From assembly GCA_041665785.1 (NCBI GenBank), contig JBAYIE010000013.1, forward strand, positions 1-64,000: a DNA stretch of 64,000 bases. Reading direction: 5' to 3'. Below are positions 45,031-52,766 of this stretch, one piece after another; within the stretch, counting starts at the first letter, position 1; each line of letters opens with the position of its first letter. Under the pieces are notes generated by a model. The model was not told where the DNA came from. It saw only the letters and a program-made list of their open reading frames with translations, and did not search any database. A program made the translations under genes and the position numbers. Source of the DNA: JBAYIE01 sp041665785 (GTDB taxonomy: Bacteria > Bacteroidota > Bacteroidia > UKL13-3).

Positions 45031-45834
45031 TCAATTGCATTTCCAGGTCAGGTCCAATTCAACAACATTTTGATTGGAGGTTTGTTTCATTTTAGACGGA
45101 TATCCATTCGAACCATCGGTATATTCAAGTGTGTACGAATACGAGCTGCCTGACTCGCTTTTTAACTCATGTTCTGAACCTCTTCCTTTTCTTTGCGTCC
45201 AGGCATTCCAATGCTCTAAATGTCCGGTCCTGTTCGTAAAATAGGTATAGGTTACATCCAGCGTACTGTCTGTAATATCGCCCATGTTGTTAAACTGAAG
45301 TCTGTATGATTGCACTCTATCTCCATTGCTGTATGCATAACTTGTACCGGAATAATAAAAAATATTCGTATCAAACGAATGTTTCTCAATTTCCCGAATT
45401 AAATACCCTCCTGAATTATATACATAAAAATTCTCATTCAATGAGCCTCCCGTTGAGCGGTCATCATCTGTCGATTTTTCTATAAACCCTGCTCCGTTCA
45501 AGGTATGGATAATTGTATTGGTTTCGGGCGTACCATTTTGGAGATACGTATTGGTTTCGGTCATGGTATTACCGGAATAACTAAATTCATTCTTTTCGTC
45601 TGCATCAATATCCAAATCTATCCTGATCAGTCGTTTTTGAAAATCGTAATGAAACGTTATATCTCCTTCTCCAACTATGCTCGCCTGACTTAACAAACAG
45701 GATGGAGGAGTCATGTTATATAAAATGCCGGTGGTTCCACCAGTATTTCCGCCCGGAGTGGTGGTATCCTTTTCGCATGAAAGAAATGCACTTGCAAACA
45801 GCATTGCTAAAAAATATCTCAAGCTTCTGTTCAT
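45031..45834 (-). CDS. Lipoprotein, tandem paralogue A
   Basis: 267 residues. Lipobox region AFLSC then EKDTTTPGG. Blocks in the same order as B and C but more diverged: FHYDFQKRLIRID, FSYSGNTMTETN, IHTLNGAGFIEKS, LEHWNAWTQRKGRGS and DLTWKCN at the end. First in transcription order of the three-gene tandem set. Possibly a surface-exposed lipoprotein; function unknown. Confidence 0.75.
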   Translation of the reverse strand: MNRSLRYFLAMLFASAFLSCEKDTTTPGGNTGGTTGILYNMTPPSCLLSQASIVGEGDITFHYDFQKRLIRIDLDIDADEKNEFSYSGNTMTETNTYLQNGTPETNTIIHTLNGAGFIEKSTDDDRSTGGSLNENFYVYNSGGYLIREIEKHSFDTNIFYYSGTSYAYSNGDRVQSYRLQFNNMGDITDSTLDVTYTYFTNRTGHLEHWNAWTQRKGRGSEHELKSESGSSYSYTLEYTDGSNGYPSKMKQTSNQNVVELDLTWKCN

Positions 45835-45898
45835 AGAATGTTTGATTGGTCTTATAAAGGTATGTGCTTCAACCTATAAGTCAAGCCGGAGAAGCAGA

Positions 45899-46759
45899 TT
45901 ATTCCTTTATTTCGTCCAAATACTGATGCAGGGCAACTTTCCAGTGCTCCATGCGGTTTAACAGATGGGCATCGAGTACATGGTTTTCGAGTACCGAATA
46001 TTTCGGACGCGGTACCTTAGCCGGAAAATCATCGCTGTTGGCTTTGCTGAGCTCAACAGGTGTTTTGGTATAATCAAAAATTTCGCGTGCAAATTCGTAC
46101 CAGCTGCAATAGCCGGTTGATGTGGCGTGAATAATGCCTTTTACATTGCTATCCAATAACGCATAAACCTGTTGGGCAATATTGCGCGTATAGGTGGGCG
46201 AAACAAATTCGTCGGCTACCACTTTTACACTGCCTCTCTCGCGTGCGAGTTTGAGCATGGTTTGCACAAAATTCAATCCGTTTTTAGCTCTGCACGGATG
46301 CGATCCGTATAAACCCGAAACCCGGATCACCATGGCATCCGGATTTGCATTCAGCACATCCTGTTCGCCTTTCCATTTACTGGCTCCGTAAACATTCAAA
46401 GGTTTGGGTATATCGGTTTCGAGATAAGGGATGGCTGTATTTCCGTCAAATACATAATCGGTACTGAAATGCATAAAGCGGATTCCGCGTTCGCGGCATT
46501 GCGTGGCCATTTCTGCAGGTGCTATTGCATTGATGGCATATGCCGTTTCCGGATTTTGTTCGCACAATTCCACCTGATGGTAGGCTGTAGTATTGATAAG
46601 TACATCGGGTTTATGTTCGGTCAGTAATTCATCTAATCGTTTCGCATCGGTCACATCCAGATCGGAATGCGTTAAAGCAATCACCTGATGATCCACTTTT
46701 AATGTATCGGCTATATCTGACCCGAGCTGTCCGTTTGCTCCCAGCAACATCACTTTCAT
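45899..46759 (-). CDS. rfbD: dTDP-4-dehydrorhamnose reductase
   Basis: 286 residues. Rossmann NAD(P) motif GANGQLGSDI, catalytic YGASK (Tyr-x3-Lys), FSTDYVFDG and ALLDSN. Final step of dTDP-L-rhamnose synthesis: reduction of dTDP-4-keto-L-rhamnose. 20 bp after rfbC, so they form an operon. rfbA and rfbB are not next to it. It supplies rhamnose for surface polysaccharide; the glycosyltransferase upstream of rfbC may use it. Confidence 0.92.
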   Translation of the reverse strand: MKVMLLGANGQLGSDIADTLKVDHQVIALTHSDLDVTDAKRLDELLTEHKPDVLINTTAYHQVELCEQNPETAYAINAIAPAEMATQCRERGIRFMHFSTDYVFDGNTAIPYLETDIPKPLNVYGASKWKGEQDVLNANPDAMVIRVSGLYGSHPCRAKNGLNFVQTMLKLARERGSVKVVADEFVSPTYTRNIAQQVYALLDSNVKGIIHATSTGYCSWYEFAREIFDYTKTPVELSKANSDDFPAKVPRPKYSVLENHVLDAHLLNRMEHWKVALHQYLDEIKE

Positions 46760-46779
46760 AATTCTTTATTTAAACGATT

Positions 46780-47346
46780 TCAGTAGGTAAAAAATTTCGA
46801 TTCGTCGCGTTTTGTCCAGTCGTTCAGAGTTTGCGCAATTTTATCCTTATCCGAAAGTTGCGGCTCCTGCACAGGCCATTCAATTCCGATGGCAGGATCG
46901 TTCCACAAGATTCCGGATTCGGCTTTGGGATTATACAAACCCGTAACCATGTATTGAATTTCAGCCACATCGCTCAGCACACAAAAACCACGGGCAAATC
47001 CGGCCGGTGCCCAAACCTGTTTTTTATTGGCAGCTGAAACAATTTCTCCGTGCCATTTACCAAAGGTAGGTGAGCCAATACGGATATCAACGGCTACCAG
47101 AAAAGCTTCTCCGGTTGTTACCCGCATAAGTTTACCCATCGGTGCATCCCATTGAAAATGCAATCCTCGCAATACATTTTTTCCCGAACGCGAATGATTT
47201 TCCTGCACATAATGGGTAGGTAATCCCAGTTTTTCAAATTCATCTTCGCGAAAAACTTCCATAAAAAATCCCCGTGCATCTTCAAATACGTCGGGCTGAA
47301 TCACTTTGAGTCCGTTGAGATGTTCGCCTATTAAATTAATCTTCAT
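46780..47346 (-). CDS. rfbC: dTDP-4-dehydrorhamnose 3,5-epimerase
   Basis: 188 residues, cupin barrel. Motifs: VFEDARGFFMEVF, QENHSRSGKNVLRGLHFQ with the catalytic-region His, GKLMRVTTGEAFLVAVDIR, and WAPAGFARGFCVLSD. Epimerises C3 and C5 of dTDP-4-keto-6-deoxyglucose ahead of rfbD. Co-transcribed with rfbD downstream. Confidence 0.94.
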   Translation of the reverse strand: MKINLIGEHLNGLKVIQPDVFEDARGFFMEVFREDEFEKLGLPTHYVQENHSRSGKNVLRGLHFQWDAPMGKLMRVTTGEAFLVAVDIRIGSPTFGKWHGEIVSAANKKQVWAPAGFARGFCVLSDVAEIQYMVTGLYNPKAESGILWNDPAIGIEWPVQEPQLSDKDKIAQTLNDWTKRDESKFFTY

Positions 47347-47381
47347 ATTTTTTTGTGTTATATCTTTTTTGTTGGGCGCGT

Positions 47382-47491
47382 CCCCTGAAGGTAAGCGCGT
47401 GGATTATTTTTCAACTTATTGGTGTTTTCGACGCGCATCCTTCAGGGGTCGGGCTCTTCGTTTCAAGTCCTCGCTGCGCTGCGGGCTTTCC
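47382..47491. repeat. GC-rich dispersed repeat, copy 1
   Basis: CCCCTGAAGG (47382-47391) is complementary to CCTTCAGGGG (47439-47448), and GGGTCGGGCTC-TTCG-TTTCAAGTCCTCGCTG-CGCTGCGGGCTTTCC follows. The reverse complement of this 46-bp core reappears at 51657-51703 with three or four changes. It stands out as GC-rich between AT-rich flanks. No gene in the surrounding 47347-47716. Confidence 0.8.
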
Positions 47492-47716
47492 ACTTCTATC
47501 CCTCGCGCGTACTCCTAAACATCAAACTTCATTTTCAATTTTAAATAATTCTATTCAGAAATCTTGAATGGATTTTTTGGATTCAGCATCCGGCATACTT
47601 GATTTAAGTGTAAAATTTATTTGCCCCTTTTAAGTTTTAAATTTCATTTCTCATCGGATGATCATATTAAAAATGAAGAACCAGTTTTCAGGGTGATTCT
47701 GATTCCTAAAGTTGTA
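47492..47716. other. Intergenic region, no gene seen
   Basis: The remainder of the gap between rfbC and the glycosyltransferase, very AT-rich after the GC-rich repeat. No reading frame or hairpin with T-run is convincing. Confidence 0.4.
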
Positions 47717-48766
47717 CTATTTTATTCTTTCCATTAATCCCGAATACGTTTTTACCCCGCTCACAAAATGCAATAAGGCCGCACTTTTCGGATACATTTT
47801 CTGGGTAATTTCAGCATCCCCTACTTTGCGTTTACGTTGTACCTCTGCCCTATTTCTGAGAATGGTGAAGAAATGCGTAACAATCCAGTAATGTGCCGCA
47901 AAGATGGCGCGGGCATGTACAAATTTACCCTGGATCATACTGTTTGCGGCTGCCATATAATCCATCACAATATGTGCCAGGGTTTTGGTAATGGCATTGC
48001 GGGTTCCGTAATTCTTCATGATGGTGTACAACGAATTGCGGTGATTCCAGTACATCTTCTTAAAGCTGAATGATTGAATGGTAGCGCCGCCGTAATGCAG
48101 GATCACTGATTGGGGTACCACTTTGCAATTATAGCCGGCCAAATGCATGCGCCAGCAAAGATCTATTTCATCCATGTGGTGCACAATGATATCGTCAAAT
48201 AAACCGGTCTCTTCCAATACCGACCTGCGGATAAACATAGCTGCACCGCAGGTCCAGAAAACTGAGGCCACATCGTCGTATTGTCCATGGTCTTTTTCAA
48301 TCGACTGAAACAAACGTCCGCGTAAAAAAGGATATCCGTAAACATCGAGCATACCTCCGGATGAACCGGCATACTCAAACTCATGCTCGTCGAAAAAAGA
48401 AACCATTTTGCATTGCAGCGACCCGATGCGTTCGTCGGCTTCGGCCGTTTGCACCAAAGGTTCGAGCCAATCAGGTTTTACCTTTACATCGTTGTTGAGA
48501 CACAGAAAATATTTGCCTGTGGTTTGGCGAATGGCCATGTTGTATGCTGCACAAAATCCGTTGTTGTCGGGATTGGCAATGATATTTACTTCGGGATAAT
48601 GCTGACGCGTATAGGCAATATCATCATCGGTCGAGGCATTGTCGAGCAGGTAAACTTTATAATTCGTATAAGTCGTTTCGCGAATGGAGTTAAAACAATC
48701 ATCGAGGAATTTTTTCCCGTTATGGTTTAAAACAACAATATCGACCTGTGGTATGGGTTGGGACAT
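47717..48766 (-). CDS. Family 2 glycosyltransferase
   Basis: 349 residues. GT-A fold: VDIVVLNHNGKKFLDDCFNSI at the N-terminus, then LLDNASTDD and CLNNDVKVKPDWLEPL with the metal-binding acidic motif. HHMDEIDLCWRMHLAGYNC follows, then a membrane-proximal basic C-terminal region. Likely transfers a sugar (possibly rhamnose) to a surface glycan. It is separated from rfbC by the GC-rich repeat region. Confidence 0.9.
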   Translation of the reverse strand: MSQPIPQVDIVVLNHNGKKFLDDCFNSIRETTYTNYKVYLLDNASTDDDIAYTRQHYPEVNIIANPDNNGFCAAYNMAIRQTTGKYFLCLNNDVKVKPDWLEPLVQTAEADERIGSLQCKMVSFFDEHEFEYAGSSGGMLDVYGYPFLRGRLFQSIEKDHGQYDDVASVFWTCGAAMFIRRSVLEETGLFDDIIVHHMDEIDLCWRMHLAGYNCKVVPQSVILHYGGATIQSFSFKKMYWNHRNSLYTIMKNYGTRNAITKTLAHIVMDYMAAANSMIQGKFVHARAIFAAHYWIVTHFFTILRNRAEVQRKRKVGDAEITQKMYPKSAALLHFVSGVKTYSGLMERIK

Positions 48767-48844
48767 ATTTCAGCAAGAATATAAAATAGTTATGGTTTCC
48801 CGCATACTTTGGCCGGGAAATGGAGCATTTATAACGAAAAAGAC

Positions 48845-50185
48845 TTAGCGGTTGATATGGATTAGATTATTTCCCCTTTTAATCCGCATGGTTAAAGTAT
48901 CGGTAATGCCGCTTTGACGGCGGATGTAGAAGTGCTGCAAGCCCGTATCGGATGGGATCTTCAGGTACTGAATGCGGGCAGGAATAAACTGCCAGTTGCG
49001 GGTATCGCAAACCAGGTTCTCTTTGCTGCGGCTTTCAACCGAATCTCCTTTCATGTATTTGCTCAGGTAATAATCCGCTTCTGCATTATAGCGTTTGTTC
49101 AAGGTTTTCAATGCGATATGGGCAGGATTATACAGCATTTCGGGCGTTTGATTCGAAACACTTTCAATCATATCGGGCTTTATGGCGGGCCAGATATACT
49201 CGGGCTTGCTCAAATAGCGTGAATTTACAGACTTGTCGCGGCCCCGCATAATGGTTCCACCCCGGACATAATACGATGCATGATCGTTCTTTTTTACCGG
49301 CGTAAATCCATTGTCGATGATCACAATGCAGGTGGCCAGTGAGGTATCGCGAACGAAAGCTGTATTGAATTGCTTTTCATAGCTGGCCAGTTTATCATCA
49401 AATTGCAAACGGTAACTGAGCCGCAACAAATCTTTACGCAATTGCAGAGGAGCCTGAACTCCAAAGAGTGATGGCACTTCCGGCTCACACAATTTATTCC
49501 ACGCGTTGTGATAGGCAATCAGCGCACTATTGGGTTCATTGGCCAGTTCGTAAATCAAGCCCGAGAAAAGCTGGGGCCAGGCGTCGCTGGTGTAATTTTT
49601 GCAGGCGGGTTCTACATATCCCAGATCGTCGTAACTGTGCGACAATTCATCGAGCTGACGTGCTTCAACCAAAGCATCATCGTACTGTTCCAGATGCAAT
49701 TTGCACATGGCTTTGTAATAATGGATGAGCATGCGTTCGTGTGCTCCCGGCCGATAAGGTAATTTTTGCGGCGACTTAAAAAATTCCTTCAGTGGTTTAT
49801 ACGTGACGCTGCTTGTAAATGTTGTAAAAGCAGTTTGTGTACTTCGGGTAACCCGGATAGAACCCATGATATCTCTTTCTTTCAACAGATCCCATCCATC
49901 CAGTTCGCGGTGGGCTGTTTCGAGATTTGTAAAAGCTGCATCGTACTGTCCGGAGAGCATTTGCAGGCGTGCTTTTTCTATGAGATATAAAACGCGCGAA
50001 TGTTTAGAGGTCAGGTATTTGTTCTTATCCAACGCTGCCAGAGCATCGGTATAATTTCCATGCATCGTGGCTTCGTAACTTTTTTTGTTGGTGATATAGT
50101 AATCCGGCGACGAGCAAGCCATCGCGGAGAGGATCATAAGCCAGGCAATTGGTTTGTGCAGATGGGATAAAAAGTATTGCTTCAT
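48845..50185 (-). CDS. Lipoprotein with TPR-like helical repeats
   Basis: 446 residues from the ATG at 50185 (MKQYFLSHLHKPIAWLMILSAMAC); an in-frame ATG at 50233 adds 16 residues. Lipobox LSAMAC, then SSPDYY. The next about 250 residues are helical with tetratricopeptide-like pairs (NYTDALAALDKNKYL, GQYDAAFTNLETA, QYDDALVEARQLDEL). The C-terminal part is beta-rich (ending KRGNNLIHINR). Similar TPR lipoproteins are common beside transport or curli-like systems, but no such partner is present here. Function unknown. Confidence 0.75.
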   Translation of the reverse strand: MKQYFLSHLHKPIAWLMILSAMACSSPDYYITNKKSYEATMHGNYTDALAALDKNKYLTSKHSRVLYLIEKARLQMLSGQYDAAFTNLETAHRELDGWDLLKERDIMGSIRVTRSTQTAFTTFTSSVTYKPLKEFFKSPQKLPYRPGAHERMLIHYYKAMCKLHLEQYDDALVEARQLDELSHSYDDLGYVEPACKNYTSDAWPQLFSGLIYELANEPNSALIAYHNAWNKLCEPEVPSLFGVQAPLQLRKDLLRLSYRLQFDDKLASYEKQFNTAFVRDTSLATCIVIIDNGFTPVKKNDHASYYVRGGTIMRGRDKSVNSRYLSKPEYIWPAIKPDMIESVSNQTPEMLYNPAHIALKTLNKRYNAEADYYLSKYMKGDSVESRSKENLVCDTRNWQFIPARIQYLKIPSDTGLQHFYIRRQSGITDTLTMRIKRGNNLIHINR

Positions 50186-50395
50186 GTCAGGTGTTTCAAA
50201 AATATTAAAATTCAGGTACCGGAGTATTTTCATTTCTGCATTTTTATGGCATACGCCCGTTCATCTGATTTGATTATTCTATCTCAACCTGATGAACATC
50301 ATCCATATACATGCCTGATTTAAAAAAAGGATGCCTCATATCACAGGTCTTAAATGCAGCACCCTTTAATTTGCAGGTTATTAATTCAGTGAAGT

Positions 50396-51436
50396 ATGAC
50401 CCCAGAAGCAAATCCCGCTATTCCGCACCAGAAGTTCATTCATTTGTGGAAGATGGTGGGAAATACACCGATGCTGGAAATTCAATACACCTATAAAGGT
50501 GAGCCGCGCACGATATACGCCAAAAGTGAACATTACAATCTTACCGGCAGTATCAAGGATCGCATGGCGCTGCATATTTTACAACAAGCGTATCTGAATG
50601 GAAGCATCCAACCCGGAAACCTGATTGTGGAAGCCACCAGCGGCAATACCGGAATTGCATTTGCAGCGATCGGCAGGGCGTTGGGACATCCGGTCCGCAT
50701 CATCATGCCCAATTGGCTCAGCAAGGAACGTATTGATATTATTAAAAGTCTGGGTGCTGAGATTACTTTAATCAGTAAAGAGGAAGGCGGATTTTTAGGA
50801 AGCATTGCCCTGGCCGAAAAAATGAAATCGGAAGACAACAATGTATTCCTGCCACGTCAGTTTCAAAATCAGTTTAATGCGGCGGCTCATGCTGAAACCA
50901 CAGGGCCCGAAATATGGGAACAGTTGCAGACTCTGCACAAAGAACCCGAAATTTTTGTGGCAGGAGTTGGAACCGGTGGTACTGTGATGGGGGTAAAAAA
51001 CTTTCTCAAATCGGCCAACGAAAACATTCAGGTACACCCACTCGAACCTATGGAATCGCCAACCTTATCTACTGGTCATAAAGTGGGATCGCACCGCATT
51101 CAGGGCATCTCCGATGAGTTTATTCCGGAAATTGTAAAGCTGAATGAGTTGGATGAAATTGTTCAGGCTTCGGATGGAGATTCCATTTTGATGGCCCAAA
51201 AACTGGCCCGGCAATTGGGACTTGCAGTAGGGATTTCATCGGGTGCAAACTTCCTGGGAGCCGTTTGCCTTCAAAACAAATTCGGCGCAAACAAAACGGT
51301 GGTAACGGTTTTCAGCGACAGCAACAAGAAATACCTGAGCACCGACCTGATGAAAGAAGAACCAATAAAAGCAAGTTATTTTACCCCGGATATTGAATTG
51401 ATTTCCTTTGAAGCCATACATCGGTTGAATGGGTAA
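50396..51436 (+). CDS. PLP-dependent cysteine synthase family enzyme
   Basis: 346 residues, fold type II PLP enzyme. PLP Lys at K54 (LTGSIKDRMA), substrate loop TSGNTG, and phosphate loop GVGTGGTVMG. Length and motifs fit O-acetylserine sulfhydrylase or cystathionine beta-synthase-type enzymes; which acceptor it uses cannot be told from sequence alone. No CBS regulatory domain. Start at the ATG 50396; no operon partner, divergent from the lipoprotein at 48845. Cytoplasmic. Confidence 0.9.
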   Translation: MTPEANPAIPHQKFIHLWKMVGNTPMLEIQYTYKGEPRTIYAKSEHYNLTGSIKDRMALHILQQAYLNGSIQPGNLIVEATSGNTGIAFAAIGRALGHPVRIIMPNWLSKERIDIIKSLGAEITLISKEEGGFLGSIALAEKMKSEDNNVFLPRQFQNQFNAAAHAETTGPEIWEQLQTLHKEPEIFVAGVGTGGTVMGVKNFLKSANENIQVHPLEPMESPTLSTGHKVGSHRIQGISDEFIPEIVKLNELDEIVQASDGDSILMAQKLARQLGLAVGISSGANFLGAVCLQNKFGANKTVVTVFSDSNKKYLSTDLMKEEPIKASYFTPDIELISFEAIHRLNG

Positions 51437-51627
51437 ATATGTGGAACAGGTATGGTCTCCGGGTTGAATGATTGCTTTAAGTGGGGTGCACAAAAGTCAA
51501 TTGGTCTTTCATTAAAGTGAAAAGCATCCTTGATCTACTCCCCAATTTTCATGAACCTTTGAAGCGATATTTTACAATCGGGATAAACGTTCTTGTGAGC
51601 GTTCCGGCAGGAGGCTGAGGGATGGCC

Positions 51628-51765
51628 CTAAAGGTAAGCTTGCGCATCCTTTATGGGGAAAGCCCGCAGCGCAGCGAGGACTTGGAACGAAAAGCCCGAC
51701 CCCTGTAGTAAAGCGCGTGAGACGCTAACTAAATTAGAAACATCCAACAGCGCATACTACAGGGG
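51628..51765. repeat. GC-rich dispersed repeat, copy 2 (inverted)
   Basis: GGAAAGCCCGCAGCGCAGCG-AGGACTTGGAACGAAAAGCC-CGACCCC (51657-51703) is the reverse complement of the core at 47446-47491. CCCCTGTAGTA (51700-51710) pairs with TACTACAGGGG (51755-51765). The outer parts CCCTAAAGGTAAGC and GCGCATCCTTTATGGGG correspond to the left arm of copy 1. The two copies thus flank the 47.5-51.6 kb block in opposite orientation. Confidence 0.8.
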
Positions 51766-51873
51766 GCAACCCCAAAAAATACAGTTTTATCTCTTCCAAT
51801 CACACTCTCTGTAATGGCTAAATTAAATCTCACTTTATTTACCCCGGTCATACATTAATCAGAATTTAATGGC

Positions 51874-51881
51874 TATTTTTG
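51874..51881 (+). promoter_or_regulatory. Probable -7 element for the gene at 51944
   Basis: TATTTTTG matches TAnnTTTG exactly, giving a leader of about 57 nt. No convincing -33 box. Confidence 0.4.
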
Positions 51882-51943
51882 GTTTGTTCGTTAAACCTTT
51901 TGACTTTCAACACATTTAAGCATTGAATAAATAGCACAAACGT

Positions 51944-52618
51944 ATGAAGACTAAATTATGGATTACTTTCGGCCTTGCACTAGTACTGGCTGTAACCGGT
52001 TGCAGAAAATGCGACCCCAATGACGATCGTCCTGAGAAAAACCTGAATACTTCTTACATGACTTCCTCATCGGATCTGGCAGCAGAAAGCGATGAAGAGT
52101 TTCAAGTGGTAAATTTAACCGGAGGTACCGAAGATGCTGCCTTTAATATAAGCGAAAGCGGCTTGCCAGAAATGTACCGCCTCGAAGAAAACAGTTTAAA
52201 TTTAAGAGGCATACCCAATCAGGCTGATTCAAATCTGCGGATTCGCGCCTGCCTGCACAAATTGAATTTAACGGCCGGTCAACTCGATACGGTCAAACAT
52301 ATTGCCACCAACTTTGCTTCGTGCAAACGCGAACACATGCAACGTTATATGAAAGCGCTGGGCGAAATCCTGCACAAGGCAGAAGCACAACGTCATGAAA
52401 ATTTACGTTTGTTGAAAAGCGATAGTATTACCCGTGAGCAATTTGAATTGCGAATGAAAGAATTGAGACGTCACCTGATGGGTACTGTAAAAGATATTAA
52501 GCATAAAGAAGCAGCTGCCATGAGAGCCTGCACCGAAAAATTCCTGCAAGCCATGCGGGCTACTTTAACCGATGCACAATGGCGCGCATTTAAAGCCTGC
52601 TACGGCAGACGCAAATAG
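51944..52618 (+). CDS. Lipoprotein with Spy/CpxP-like helical region
   Basis: 224 residues. Lipobox VTGC, then RKCDPNDD. A polar linker (residues 30-90, acidic) leads to a helical, basic C-terminal part: LNLTAGQLDTVKHIA, REHMQRYMKALG, FELRMKELRRHL and LTDAQWRAF. The paired LTxxQ-like motifs (LTAGQ and LTDAQ) fit the Spy/CpxP type, periplasmic chaperone or stress proteins; this match is weak. Followed by a strong terminator. Confidence 0.6.
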   Translation: MKTKLWITFGLALVLAVTGCRKCDPNDDRPEKNLNTSYMTSSSDLAAESDEEFQVVNLTGGTEDAAFNISESGLPEMYRLEENSLNLRGIPNQADSNLRIRACLHKLNLTAGQLDTVKHIATNFASCKREHMQRYMKALGEILHKAEAQRHENLRLLKSDSITREQFELRMKELRRHLMGTVKDIKHKEAAAMRACTEKFLQAMRATLTDAQWRAFKACYGRRK

Positions 52619-52640
52619 AGGCATAACGCATTGATCTTAA

Positions 52641-52666
52641 AAACCGGGCTCGTCCCGGTTTTTTTT
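52641..52666 (+). terminator. Intrinsic terminator after the gene at 51944
   Basis: AAACCGGG (52641-52648), loop CTCGT, CCCGGTTT (52654-52661), continuing into a T-run to 52666. Located 23 bp after the stop. Confidence 0.92.
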
Positions 52667-52741
52667 ATGCCCCGACTGACGCAAACCAATTTACAGCCTG
52701 ATGGATATCAAGATTTTGTAAGCGGATCAAGATTAATTTTA

Positions 52742-52765
52742 CATCGGGCTAATTTGCCCCCGATG
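52742..52765 (+). promoter_or_regulatory. Inverted repeat ending at the start codon of the acyl-CoA synthetase gene
   Basis: CATCGGG (52742-52748) and CCCGATG (52759-52765) are perfect 7-bp arms, and the loop contains TAATTTG, close to a -7 element. The arm ends 1 bp before the ATG. It could be an operator over the promoter or an RNA hairpin at the start codon. Only the sequence pattern supports this. Confidence 0.35.
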
Positions 52766-52766
52766 C

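Larger units (their letters stand above)
51437..51943. other. Intergenic region holding the second GC-rich repeat
   Basis: No gene. Contains the inverted copy of the GC-rich repeat (51628-51765) and, near the 3' end, an exact -7 element for the following gene. The remainder is AT-rich. Confidence 0.5.
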
